From Wuchereria bancrofti (Eukaryota; Nematoda; Chromadorea; Rhabditida; Onchocercidae): a stretch of DNA of 23,497 nucleotides. The notes beneath the pieces are model-generated. The model saw only the letters and a list, made by a program, of their open reading frames with translations, made no database searches and had not been told where the DNA came from. Numbering within the stretch: the first letter of the stretch is position 1; every line of letters starts with the position of its first letter. A program made the position numbers and the translations under genes. Below are positions 9,564 to 19,840 of the stretch, in pieces. Location: the NCBI GenBank assembly GCA_005281725.1, contig SSBO01000048.1, positions 1 through 23,497 of the forward strand, read 5' to 3'.

Positions 9564-10009
9564 TTAGCAAACCTGAACAAATACAACAATATAATCCCAG
9601 AGGAACTTCAGCACTGTCGACAGTAAAAGGCAATCAAAATTTCGCGAAAACTATAACAAAGAAAAGAAGACCATGTGTATTCTGCGCGAGAGATCATTGG
9701 GACAGTGATTGCGAAATCTATATTACACTCAATGATCGGCTGAATCGTCTTAAGGTACTAAAGAAATGTACTGTCTGTCTTAGAGATAGTCACAAAGGAG
9801 AAATTTGTAAAGTCAAAAAACAATGCTTTTATTGCGGAGCACCACATAATAGCGCTTTATGCGATAAAAGAAATTCACTTCCTTTGAACAATATAATGTA
9901 TCAAAGAAATGAAGAGCAAGAAAAAATCACGCCTTCGAAGGAAAGGGAATATTCAACTTCTCTTTACAACTCGATCCAAAGGAACAAAAGAAACTTTACT
10001 TTTATGTAA
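9563..10009 (+). pseudogene. Bel/Pao gag nucleocapsid region with three zinc knuckles
   Basis: An uninterrupted 148-codon segment with no initiating Met carries three CCHC-type knuckles, as Pao gags do. The first runs from Cys at 9674 to Cys at 9710 (CVFC-x3-H-x4-C), the second from 9767 to 9806 (CTVC-x5-H-x4-C) and the third from 9824 to 9860 (CFYC-x3-H-x4-C). They bind the element RNA in the particle. All twelve ligand residues survive, which suggests the decay is not extremely old. The segment ends at TAA 10007-10009 before the protease and is shifted by one base from the preceding gag piece. Confidence 0.85.
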
Positions 10010-10027
10010 GGAGATAAAGGTCTTTAA

Positions 10028-10441
10028 TCCACTGTACCTCAACGACAACAAAATGCTTTGGCATTATTTGATATAGGCTCACAACTATCCTTCATTTCCA
10101 AAAAATATCACATCAATTAAAATTAACCGAGTCAGAAACCCAAATAATGACAATAGCTCCATTTGGCATGAAGGAACCGAAATCGTGTCCACTGCTCGCA
10201 TACAATAAACGTGCTAACTACAGGAAACGAAATCATATCATTACAAGCAAATATAACTGATTATTTAACCAACGAATTACAGGTAGTTGAGACATCAAGT
10301 GAACTTCAAATTCAAAATCTAACAAATTATTGGAAAAAATTTGACATGTTGATTGGAGCAAGAAATCAAGAAACTAAAATCTGGACATATGTTAGTCCAA
10401 TCAAAAGTTGGTCCCATGACTGCAGGTTGTGGCGATATTAA
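10028..10441 (+). pseudogene. Bel/Pao aspartic protease fragment (DUF1758-like)
   Basis: The active-site region reads NALALFDIGSQLSFIS: the expected catalytic D-T/S-G is D-I-G at 10070-10078, so the Thr is lost. Related proteases cut the gag-pol polyprotein. The frame is broken by a TAA shortly after and resumes for LTTGNEIISLQANI and DMLIGA near 10212-10362, the C-terminal part of the domain. Stops and the substituted active-site residue both indicate inactivity. Confidence 0.75.
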
Positions 10442-10680
10442 CAAACTTTGTAAAACCAATTTTTATCCTAAGGAGATAGTATATTCAGCAAATGCTAATA
10501 TTAATTCAGAATTAGAAAAATTTTGGAAGTTAGAAACGATTGATATACAAGAGTCACCTCAAGCTGACGATAATCAAGCTTTAAAGCATTTCAAACGAAC
10601 CATCACCAAGCAAGGTGGAAGATACCAAGTATGCTGGCCTTGAAAAGACTCCAAACAAAAATTAAGCAATAATCATGAAT
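10353..10680 (+). pseudogene. Bel/Pao pol linker between protease and RT
   Basis: The segment reads KLKSGHMLVQSKVGPM, then ELEKFWKLETIDIQES and TKQGGRYQVCWP, a highly conserved Pao stretch just before the RT. TGA at 10641-10643 stands where the family has Trp after WP (another TGG to TGA type change). The same frame then continues to LCLG, and one base shift leads into the RT. It overlaps the last part of the protease piece in a different frame, marking a frameshift near 10353-10380. Confidence 0.8.
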
Positions 10681-10681
10681 T

Positions 10682-11368
10682 GTGCTTGGGAGATTGAAGA
10701 ATTTAATTAACCGTCTAGAACATAATTCAATTCTCCATTTATACCATAAAATACTTATTGATCAACTACATTCAGGTATAATTGAAGAAGTACATTCGAA
10801 AGATGAGGTAGGTGTTATTCACTACTTACCGTATCATGAAGTATTAACTCCTAGTAAAACTACAATTAAATTAATAATTGTATACGATGCTTCAGCACAT
10901 GAAAAAGGATTTAAAAGTTTAAATGAAGTATTGTATCGAGGTCCAGTGATGTTACCAGATTTAGTCGGAGTGATATTACGTTTCCAGATGATGAAAATAG
11001 TAATAACTGCTGATATTGAAAAGGCATTTTTGCAACTAGAACTACAAAATGAAGAAAGAAATTGTACGCGATTCCTTTGGTTAAATGATATAGATAAAGA
11101 ACTAAGTGATGGAAATATAAAATGTTAGCGCTTTAACAGAGTTCCTTTTGGAGTTATATCTTCACCTTTCTTATTAGCAGCAACATTAAATTACCATTTG
11201 GAAAATTACGGTAGTGAATTAGCATGGGAGATAAGAAAGAATTTATATGTAGATAACGTCATAATATCAGCTAATGGAACAAAAGAGGCACTATGTAAAT
11301 ATGAGAAAATGGAAAAAATTTTTTGGAGAAGCATCAACGAACATAAGAGAATTTCTTTTAAACGATGA
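10682..11368 (+). pseudogene. Bel/Pao reverse transcriptase
   Basis: RT core in one frame with a single internal TAG at 11126-11128, where a Tyr is expected. Motifs in order: HYLPYHEVLTPSKTT, IIVYDASA (fingers), LNEVLYRGPVMLPDL, VITADIEKAFLQLEL (the catalytic D of motif A), [16 protein letters not shown] and YVDN at 11246-11257. YVDN replaces the commoner YVDD, a form I recall from many Bel/Pao RTs. It would copy the element RNA into DNA. The frame closes at TGA 11366-11368 while the related sequence continues in the overlapping frame 11274-11516. Length and motif order are normal for the RT core. Confidence 0.9.
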
Positions 11369-11516
11369 AGAATTTAATGAACGAATACTTTATTGTGACT
11401 TAAACCAAGCGAATCAAAAAAATTTTCTCGGTCTTATATGGAACCACGAAAGAGATATTATCCGTGTGACAAAACCATGGATAGGAAAAGATTTAACAAA
11501 GAGGACTATCCTATAA
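11274..11516 (+). pseudogene. Bel/Pao RT thumb/connection fragment
   Basis: This shifted frame continues the [21 protein letters not shown], then KNFLGLIWNHERDIIRVT and WIGKDLTKRTIL. These match the segment after the Pao RT palm, where the copy normally proceeds to RNase H. The frame stops at 11516, and the sequence jumps soon after to the very end of RNase H, so the intervening hundreds of bases are deleted. Confidence 0.75.
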
Positions 11517-11577
11517 TTCCTACAATGATCAAACTTAAATTGTTCATTAGATCCAAAATTATACAAAACTACTTCCA

Positions 11578-11760
11578 CGATTTGTACAAAATCGAAAATC
11601 TAACTTCGAATTAAAATACATACCAAGTGAACAAAATCCAGCAGACATGGCCACCAAAGAACTTTCGCCATTTAAACTTCAAAATTGTAAACAATGGTGG
11701 TAAGGACCTCGATGGTTGGAACTCAAGAAATCTGAATGGCCAAATATAAACTTATTTATA
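11578..11760 (+). pseudogene. RNase H C-terminal remnant
   Basis: The frame reads FELKYIPSEQNPADMATKELS followed by QWW-stop-GPRWLE, the conserved end of the Bel/Pao RNase H (the NPAD motif carries its last acidic residue). TAA at 11701-11703 interrupts it. Most of the RNase H domain, including its first acidic residues, is absent between about 11517 and 11577. Confidence 0.75.
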
Positions 11761-12225
11761 AAGGAAATGATGAATTTGCAAAAGCAATTGCCTCGAACTT
11801 GACAAAGGTAACTAAAGAATTTACAGAAGAATGTCGTTTTAGCAGTTGGATGAAACTAATTCGAGTAACTGTTTGGACTCTTCGATTTATTAAACGAATT
11901 TGCAAAAGAGAATTATTACGGTTACAACCATTATCTGTAAAAAAGAGATATATGACTAGAAATGATTATAATATAGCGGAAAATACTGATCAGACAAGCC
12001 CAATCACAAGGATTAACGGATGACGAGAAGGAAAAATGGAATCTATATCGAGATGAAGTTGATAAATTATGGAGATTAAGAAGCAGATTGGAAAATTCAG
12101 AGTTAACGGACGAAAGTAAATATCCCATATATTTGCCGAATTATAGTATATTACTAATCTTATTATTCTACACAAGCATAATGAATTATATCACGCAGGA
12201 ATCGCACATACGTTATCTGAATTAA
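11736..12225 (+). pseudogene. Bel/Pao connector before integrase
   Basis: Two overlapping frames (11736-12023 and 11986-12225) give CRFSSWMKLIRVTVWTLRFI and then QAQSQGLTDDEKEKWNLY, RSRLENSELTDESKYPIYLP, a typical Pao linker between RNase H and integrase. The shift falls near 11986. The minus-strand frames here are shadows. Confidence 0.7.
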
Positions 12226-12329
12226 GACGAAGTTTTTGGATACAGAAAGGAAGAGCTGCGGTAAAGCGTATCATAACTTTATGCCGTTCCTGCAGACGTT
12301 GGAAAATTACCAGCAATACCAAGTCTTGA
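12168..12329 (+). pseudogene. Integrase H2C2 zinc-binding domain
   Basis: The frame reads HNELYHAGIAHTLSELRR, then FWIQKGR and CRSC. The zinc ligands are His at 12177, His at 12192, Cys at 12282 and Cys at 12291, all present, with the conserved Trp of the domain between them. It would bind the LTR ends with the core. The frame ends at TGA 12327-12329, and the core continues one base out of phase from 12304. Confidence 0.85.
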
Positions 12330-12887
12330 CCAACAACCAGAAACTCGAGTAAGGCGATCTAGAACCTTCGAACAAGTCGGTCTGGATTACATGGGCTCTC
12401 TTTCAGTCAAATTTAATGGTGTGGTCAAAAGATGGATAACCCTTTTCACCACCAGGGCAGTACATCTTGAAATGGCAAAGAACTTATCTGCCGAGAATTT
12501 TTTACATATCCTGAAAAGATTTATCCTCGACGTGGATACCCAAAACTAGTTTTAAGCGATAATGCAAGTCAGGTATTCAAAACCATTATGGAAGAAAACG
12601 CTAATTTTTTGGCAGCAAAAGGTAAGGTATGGTATGGCACCATGGGTGGTGTATATGAACGACTTATAGGACTCACAAAAAAGGCGTTAAGAAGAGCAAT
12701 AGGGAGAAAACTTTTAAAGAAAGGAGAATTGATAACATTAATAGCTGAAATAGAAGGAATACTTAATACTCGTCCATTAACTTACGTAGGTTTTGACGAC
12801 TACAGAGTCATACGCTCGGTTGACTTTATTTCACCTATGGCCTCATTAGATATACCAATAAATTACGATAGTGATCAAGACGAATAA
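12304..12887 (+). pseudogene. Integrase DDE catalytic core (rve)
   Basis: Two frames cover the core. The first (12304-12549) carries RSRTFEQVGLDYMGSL with the first catalytic Asp at 12385-12387 and TTRAVHLEMAKNLSAENFLH. The second (12528-12887) carries LVLSDNASQVF with the second Asp at 12558-12560 and GGVYERLIGLTKKALRRAIG with the Glu at 12657-12659. All three DDE residues survive, but the D-D interval is broken by a frameshift near 12528, and the stretch before GGVYER looks a few residues short. The end (LNTRPLTYVGFDD, SVDFISP) is typical. Stop TAA lies at 12885-12887. Confidence 0.9.
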
Positions 12888-13345
12888 ACTCCTTATACAT
12901 TAAAGACTGAGGATAAAATAGTCAAATATTGGACCAGTACTCTTACCACATTAGATGTCTTTTGGAAATTATGGAAAGAAGAATACCTTACAAGTCTTAG
13001 AGAACGTACACAAAGGGAATTAGTATTTCCTAGAATAGTAGAAAAAAAGAATACCACATAAGAATGAGATAGTATTATTAAATGAACCAGAATTACCTCG
13101 TGACATGTGGAAATTAGCATAACCGAGGATGGGACGGAAGAATAAGAAGTGCGACAATACAACTACCTATTGCAAAACAAATTGAGCGACCAATGAATAT
13201 GCTTTATCCTATGGAAATAGATGCTTCTGAAGACATAGAAGATAAAGTGGAAGATAAGTCAGAAGAACCTATCGCCAGACGAACCAGAAGTGCAAAAAGG
13301 CTACAAATGTCTGCTGAATCAAGGGATAATCCAATTTTTCAATGA
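12888..13345 (+). pseudogene. Integrase C-terminal DUF5641 domain
   Basis: Reading past the stop at 12885, the same frame gives [35 protein letters not shown] up to TAA 13059-13061. A second frame from 13051 gives [20 protein letters not shown], and a third from 13142 gives RSATIQLPIAKQ, IERPMNMLYPMEI and an acidic, then basic tail (ARRTRSAKRL) ending at TGA 13343-13345. Two frameshifts and extra stops break it. Its end overlaps the next ATG by one ATGA, a compact arrangement that suggests how the intact ancestor coupled pol to its third gene. Confidence 0.8.
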
Positions 13346-14871
13346 AGACTTTATTGTTAATAACACTAATGTCTTTAATATCAAAACAGTGACTGTCAAC
13401 AATTGCAATTGGATTTCAGAATATCTTTTAATATTCCTAAAAAATGGAACTGTGAAGAAATTATCAAAAGGAATGCCACATTTCATGAAGTGGATATATA
13501 CACACGCACCCATATAAGAATATCGGCTATAAAACATTACGCGAACAGTATGTACAAAAGTTTTTCTAAGAATATCACTATCGGTAGTATCAGACCATAC
13601 GTCTACTACCGCAACTTCCTCACAATTTTGCAGATATTTAAATGTTTGAAAACAAATGAATGGAATTGGATTAATTTAGTCTTCTCCCAATAAATGGATA
13701 ACAAATAATGAAATACAATACCCTTATGAATGGTTAGGAGTCAAATGCCAATCAACATCAAACTTCGTACTGATCCAAGGAGAAATTCTCTTGTATGATG
13801 GAAATGGATTAGTTTCTAATCTTGATGACATAAACGGTTGTATGGCACAAAAGGGAAAATGTATAACATTAGCATTATTCTATGGAATAGCACCGATACA
13901 ACCAATCATTGTCTATATCGAAAAATTGGGAGATGCTATGAGGTAAAACAATTACTTTGTAATTGATGAGCTACTAGCGTCACCTATAATTAGTGAAAAA
14001 CCCGATATATTCATCTCTCCACTCCTAATGCAAAGTGACATAGTTCTTGATATAGATGTTGGAAGTAACGTAAACTTTACTACAAAATTCAAATGAAGAG
14101 CAACAAACCAACTAATCTTGATGGAAAATTCTCCTAATGAAACATTCGATCCTGAGAATGTAAAATTTCAATATCTTTTCGATTCACTAAGACAAGAACT
14201 TCTTCAACAACTTAAAGAAACATATCAAAGCAGTTGCCAAAATAAAAATAACCTATTACTATTGATCAAATGGTTATCAATTAGCAATCCTACCCTTGCA
14301 GCGAAATTAATGCTTCAAAGAAACGATGTGATAGCTAAAAGAATTGATGGAAATTTGATGGTAGCTCTTTGCAAATCTGAACGACTAGCAATCGAAAATA
14401 TTGAGTTCAAAGGGGGTAAGTAAGTTTGAAACTGAAAGAATTAACGCAGAATTAGAAATCCTAGCTCACAACTATGAAACAATCAATTCAATACCATACT
14501 AGGTGAGGGATGAATTCTTTTGGCAAGAAATTTCTGAAGGAGAAAAATTTGTAGAACAAATGGAAAAGGAATATAACGAAATTGTTCTACCGATAAAAGA
14601 AGAATTTGAAGACGTAATAACAACACTGGAAATTGATTTCTATTTGTGTAATTATTGTAACGATATTATTTTAGTTATTCTTAAATGGAAGTTTAAATTG
14701 CTCCAATCCTTGTTCTGTACTTCTTCTAAACGAAGTTCAAATCAAAGTACTAGCCTTACTCTCCCTGTGGAAGCACCACACACTCAACTTATAACTAAAG
14801 AAATCCCATATATTAAGCTTCATACTTTTTGCTACATACCTGAAAATTATTCACTCGAAATTCCACACTAA
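13342..14871 (+). pseudogene. Envelope-like glycoprotein relic
   Basis: Directly at the pol stop (ATGA overlap) a Met starts a short basic-hydrophobic segment (MKTLLLITLMSLISK), typical of a signal peptide; TGA follows at 13390. Coding-like sequence goes on in shifted frames: 13403-13693 (sequons NAT at 13472 and NIT), 13683-14423 (stops at 13944 and 14094, sequons NFT and NET, several Cys), and about 14416-14871 after TAG 14500-14502, with a Cys- and Ile-rich segment (LCNYCNDIILVIL) that could be a membrane anchor, then a tail. Third-ORF envelope genes are known in some nematode and insect Bel/Pao elements (Tas, Cer7, roo). I cannot assign this one to a viral glycoprotein class; signal, sequons, cysteines and position are the evidence. 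Confidence 0.5.
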
Positions 14872-15442
14872 ATTTCTCTCTCTTCCCCCGTTAGAAGTGT
14901 CAATTCTTACATATATAAAAATACAGCAGTAATAAACAAGATTATTGTTCCTTTCCTCCAAATTCAATTTTCTTGCCTCCACCTTTTAAATCTGTTTTTA
15001 CTGCTCTGTTTATTGATATTACGTTTTATAAGAATAAACTTACGATAATTTCACTGCTCTATTATAAATAATAACGTATCTGACGCCTACTACCTTTAAC
15101 GTTACGCGTGGAACACAACAACTAAGGTAAGTCTTACTAAACATTTCACAAAGCAACGATAACCTTTCACGACAACATAAGGCATTAATTTCCGAAAATG
15201 TGCAAATTACGAAGTATATAATCCAAAGTGGAATTAAAATACTAAAAAAACAGAAATTAAAAGCGATTGTTCCATAAACGTACTCGTTATCAAATATGAT
15301 AAAGTTGCATATGCGAACCGAATTATGAGACCAATCTCAAACAGAAGATTTTCAAAAACTTTAAAAAAATTTTAACAGGAAATTAGGTTTATAAGTCCCT
15401 CCTAGTACAGATACATTCAAATTAATTTAAATGTAAATTTCC
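14506..15442 (+). repeat. Triplicated block, copy A (contig end)
   Basis: These 937 nt are identical, as far as I can read, to 17045-17981. They hold the tail of the envelope-like region and the following non-coding sequence. The copy stops at the n at 15443. Only this copy is preceded by the rest of the element, so it marks the true position of the sequence. Confidence 0.9.
14898..15140 (+). repeat. Possible 3' LTR of copy 2
   Basis: About 27 nt after the last stop a TGTCAATTC occurs (14898), followed by TATATAAAA (14912-14920) and AATAAA (14931-14936). This is the layout of a short U3-R, but no purine tract precedes it and no matching 5' LTR exists in the window, so the end is arbitrary. 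The same sequence recurs in the two other copies of the triplicated block. Confidence 0.25.
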
Positions 15443-15443
15443 N
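15443..15443. other. Assembly gap (single n)
   Basis: One undetermined base. The 813 nt before it (14630-15442) recur after it (15444-16256) in the same order and orientation. Confidence 0.95.
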
Positions 15444-17043
15444 AAATTGATTTCTATTTGTGTAATTATTGTAACGATATTATTTTAGTTATTCTTAAAT
15501 GGAAGTTTAAATTGCTCCAATCCTTGTTCTGTACTTCTTCTAAACGAAGTTCAAATCAAAGTACTAGCCTTACTCTCCCTGTGGAAGCACCACACACTCA
15601 ACTTATAACTAAAGAAATCCCATATATTAAGCTTCATACTTTTTGCTACATACCTGAAAATTATTCACTCGAAATTCCACACTAAATTTCTCTCTCTTCC
15701 CCCGTTAGAAGTGTCAATTCTTACATATATAAAAATACAGCAGTAATAAACAAGATTATTGTTCCTTTCCTCCAAATTCAATTTTCTTGCCTCCACCTTT
15801 TAAATCTGTTTTTACTGCTCTGTTTATTGATATTACGTTTTATAAGAATAAACTTACGATAATTTCACTGCTCTATTATAAATAATAACGTATCTGACGC
15901 CTACTACCTTTAACGTTACGCGTGGAACACAACAACTAAGGTAAGTCTTACTAAACATTTCACAAAGCAACGATAACCTTTCACGACAACATAAGGCATT
16001 AATTTCCGAAAATGTGCAAATTACGAAGTATATAATCCAAAGTGGAATTAAAATACTAAAAAAACAGAAATTAAAAGCGATTGTTCCATAAACGTACTCG
16101 TTATCAAATATGATAAAGTTGCATATGCGAACCGAATTATGAGACCAATCTCAAACAGAAGATTTTCAAAAACTTTAAAAAAATTTTAACAGGAAATTAG
16201 GTTTATAAGTCCCTCCTAGTACAGATACATTCAAATTAATTTAAATGTAAATTTCCTACAATTTTTAGGCTTCTTATATTAATTTATGCAAACCTGAACG
16301 ATGTAGAATGGGATAATGATGAATTTGGGAAGAATGACGCCATGTTTTTTTATTCAACTTCCCTTTTTATGCTCATTATCCACAAGTTTCAATGCCAGAT
16401 CCCAGAAACAGCTCTGGAAAAAACAAGATTATTCGAATTTTGATGATAAAAAGGCTAGGTAGCACGAATATGATGAAATGTATTAGCTTAAATTGTGTTC
16501 ATACAAATCAAGCTATTCATACTTTTGCAAATGTAATTTTATTAAAGGCTTTAACTTACCGATGAAGCTACGCTAACTTCAAAAAGATAACAAACCAAAA
16601 AAAGGACATAAGCGATAAAAATATGCCCCAGTCTGTCCGACAACGATTTAGTGGCACTTTGCATCAATATTGTCAGAGATAAAAAAATCAGAACTTGAAC
16701 GATAAAGAAGACTTCCTGTAAATATCATCACTTAACAATCAGGTTCCGGTTTCCAGATTGTTAGAATCGAAGTGCCTTAGTTAATTCATAACACAAGGAC
16801 AAACTGTGGAATTCCCAGTTGCCAATCTTTATTACCAAGAATATGTTCTGGTGTATTTAAATGTAAAAATGAATCATTAGGAAAAAAAGAGCAGATATGG
16901 TAAGAAGATCAAATAAGCTTACTCGAGAATGTGTCTTTGAGCAAATTCAGAGATGCCGTTCTCGTTTAATGATGCCTAATTGAAGTTAGATTAATGGCAT
17001 CCCTATAACTGGAACTTGCGAAGAGATATTCATGAAATCTGAA
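15444..17043 (+). repeat. Triplicated block, copy B (whole contig between two n's)
   Basis: This 1600-nt piece is bounded by n at both ends and is wholly contained in 17169-18768. It starts inside the envelope-like tail (equivalent to 14630), so its 75-codon frame at 15458-15685 is only a 5'-clipped copy of the same tail. It is probably a redundant contig. Confidence 0.9.
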
Positions 17044-17044
17044 N
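17044..17044. other. Assembly gap (single n)
   Basis: One undetermined base joins the end of copy B to the start of copy C, whose first base corresponds to 14506. Confidence 0.95.
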
Positions 17045-18768
17045 AGGGATGAATTCTTTTGGCAAGAAATTTCTGAAGGAGAAAAATTTGTAGAACAAAT
17101 GGAAAAGGAATATAACGAAATTGTTCTACCGATAAAAGAAGAATTTGAAGACGTAATAACAACACTGGAAATTGATTTCTATTTGTGTAATTATTGTAAC
17201 GATATTATTTTAGTTATTCTTAAATGGAAGTTTAAATTGCTCCAATCCTTGTTCTGTACTTCTTCTAAACGAAGTTCAAATCAAAGTACTAGCCTTACTC
17301 TCCCTGTGGAAGCACCACACACTCAACTTATAACTAAAGAAATCCCATATATTAAGCTTCATACTTTTTGCTACATACCTGAAAATTATTCACTCGAAAT
17401 TCCACACTAAATTTCTCTCTCTTCCCCCGTTAGAAGTGTCAATTCTTACATATATAAAAATACAGCAGTAATAAACAAGATTATTGTTCCTTTCCTCCAA
17501 ATTCAATTTTCTTGCCTCCACCTTTTAAATCTGTTTTTACTGCTCTGTTTATTGATATTACGTTTTATAAGAATAAACTTACGATAATTTCACTGCTCTA
17601 TTATAAATAATAACGTATCTGACGCCTACTACCTTTAACGTTACGCGTGGAACACAACAACTAAGGTAAGTCTTACTAAACATTTCACAAAGCAACGATA
17701 ACCTTTCACGACAACATAAGGCATTAATTTCCGAAAATGTGCAAATTACGAAGTATATAATCCAAAGTGGAATTAAAATACTAAAAAAACAGAAATTAAA
17801 AGCGATTGTTCCATAAACGTACTCGTTATCAAATATGATAAAGTTGCATATGCGAACCGAATTATGAGACCAATCTCAAACAGAAGATTTTCAAAAACTT
17901 TAAAAAAATTTTAACAGGAAATTAGGTTTATAAGTCCCTCCTAGTACAGATACATTCAAATTAATTTAAATGTAAATTTCCTACAATTTTTAGGCTTCTT
18001 ATATTAATTTATGCAAACCTGAACGATGTAGAATGGGATAATGATGAATTTGGGAAGAATGACGCCATGTTTTTTTATTCAACTTCCCTTTTTATGCTCA
18101 TTATCCACAAGTTTCAATGCCAGATCCCAGAAACAGCTCTGGAAAAAACAAGATTATTCGAATTTTGATGATAAAAAGGCTAGGTAGCACGAATATGATG
18201 AAATGTATTAGCTTAAATTGTGTTCATACAAATCAAGCTATTCATACTTTTGCAAATGTAATTTTATTAAAGGCTTTAACTTACCGATGAAGCTACGCTA
18301 ACTTCAAAAAGATAACAAACCAAAAAAAGGACATAAGCGATAAAAATATGCCCCAGTCTGTCCGACAACGATTTAGTGGCACTTTGCATCAATATTGTCA
18401 GAGATAAAAAAATCAGAACTTGAACGATAAAGAAGACTTCCTGTAAATATCATCACTTAACAATCAGGTTCCGGTTTCCAGATTGTTAGAATCGAAGTGC
18501 CTTAGTTAATTCATAACACAAGGACAAACTGTGGAATTCCCAGTTGCCAATCTTTATTACCAAGAATATGTTCTGGTGTATTTAAATGTAAAAATGAATC
18601 ATTAGGAAAAAAAGAGCAGATATGGTAAGAAGATCAAATAAGCTTACTCGAGAATGTGTCTTTGAGCAAATTCAGAGATGCCGTTCTCGTTTAATGATGC
18701 CTAATTGAAGTTAGATTAATGGCATCCCTATAACTGGAACTTGCGAAGAGATATTCATGAAATCTGAA
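17045..18768 (+). repeat. Triplicated block, copy C (contig start)
   Basis: This copy contains all of copy A's repeated part (offset 2539) and all of copy B (offset 1725), then continues into unique sequence at 18769. Its frame at 17099-17410 is the same envelope-like tail. About 1.36 kb of the block (17411-18768) is AT-rich and non-coding; I recognise no gene in it. Confidence 0.9.
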
Positions 18769-19298
18769 ATACTGAAAGAAGAAAATTAGTTTCATGTTTC
18801 ATTTCATCTTGCAATTTTTTTGAATAAAGACAAGAGGTTTTATATCTCAAAAGTTATTTACATATATTTACAAAAAATCATATAATCTTCATATCTTATG
18901 GAATCACTGCCAAACACAACATATGGTTCTTATGGCAAATACATTCGTATACTCGTATTTGAAATAGTTCTTACGGGATGCATTTGTTCCCAAATATAAG
19001 GGAAGTCATCAGAGCGCGGCTACGTACAAACCTAAATATAGAGAACTGCACAAGTTAAACATAATTGCGTAATGAATAAACAATAAGCGATTTAGATTAT
19101 AAGCTACAATGTCTAAATCAGTAACACCATACACAGTAATACAGAGTAATTATAAACCATGCAGTAATTAATCATAATTAATCATCTTAATCAATTTATG
19201 AAACTCAATGAATGTTAGAGAATTCTCATCAAACAACAAAGAATTCAATTCTAAGATTCCCGAACAACATCGAGCAGAAATAAATGAGTTTAAAAGGA

Positions 19299-19375
19299 TT
19301 AATAAATTCATAAAAATTATCGTAAAAAATGTTATTATCTGTTATTAATGAATTCATAAAAAAAATGTTATTATT
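19299..19375. repeat. Imperfect tandem repeat
   Basis: The pattern ATTAATRAATTCATAAAAA...AAATGTTATTAT occurs at 19299-19338 and again at 19344-19375, the second lacking a 7-nt insert. It is low-complexity and probably slippage. Confidence 0.6.
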
Positions 19376-19808
19376 TGGTAGAAAACCTCTAGGAATTACA
19401 ATTTTCCACGTAGACGAACTGACGCAATGAGCACGTTGAACCCAGTCGATCTCTCAAAGCACTCTTTGTTAAATAGTAAAGTACCATCTGCGAGATCTGA
19501 TGCCAAGTAAATAATATTTCTACTATGCTTTCTTTATATTAAGAGATATGGATGTTTAATATCCCATCATGTCATATGATTTTGTACTGATACTTTTTTT
19601 CTTTCTTACTTGGGAAAGATCATAGCGGATGAAGTGTGAAATTAGATGAATATCAATATATCGATGATATAGTTGTAAAGAAATGCTTTCATGAGTTTAA
19701 TTAATGTGACAAGGAACTGAACACATGGCTAGTTTACTAATCCATTTTCGACGTTTTCAATACAACGCCATTATTCCTTACTTCGCCCGTAATTTCATCG
19801 TTTTCGGG

Positions 19809-19840
19809 TAATGCAAACTATTTGTAATGCAAACTATTTG
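19809..19840. repeat. Perfect 16-bp tandem duplication
   Basis: TAATGCAAACTATTTG occurs twice back to back (19809-19824 and 19825-19840) with no mismatch. It contains ATGCAAA, an octamer-like motif, but this may be chance. It is a recent duplication in non-coding DNA. Confidence 0.9.

Larger units (their letters stand above)
9237..14871 (+). mobile_element. Decayed Bel/Pao retrotransposon with envelope-like third region (copy 2)
   Basis: Pieces in all three plus frames follow the Bel/Pao order: gag, nucleocapsid zinc knuckles, aspartic protease, RT, RNase H remnant, integrase H2C2, integrase DDE core, DUF5641, then an envelope-like region. The N-terminal half of gag and any 5' LTR are missing. 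The 3' LTR is not proven; a TG-starting candidate with a TATA box begins at 14898. More than a dozen frameshifts or stops and an internal RNase H deletion make it non-functional. The order of gag-pol domains is not in doubt; the envelope assignment is tentative. Confidence 0.9.

Noticed and set aside
11931..12175. Two minus-strand open frames in the pre-integrase region
   Set aside because: Antisense shadows of the Bel/Pao linker.
14503..17410. Family of three tandem paralogous small genes (stops at 14871, 15685, 17410)
   Set aside because: The copies are identical, differ only in where contigs begin, and are separated by single n's; one locus counted three times.
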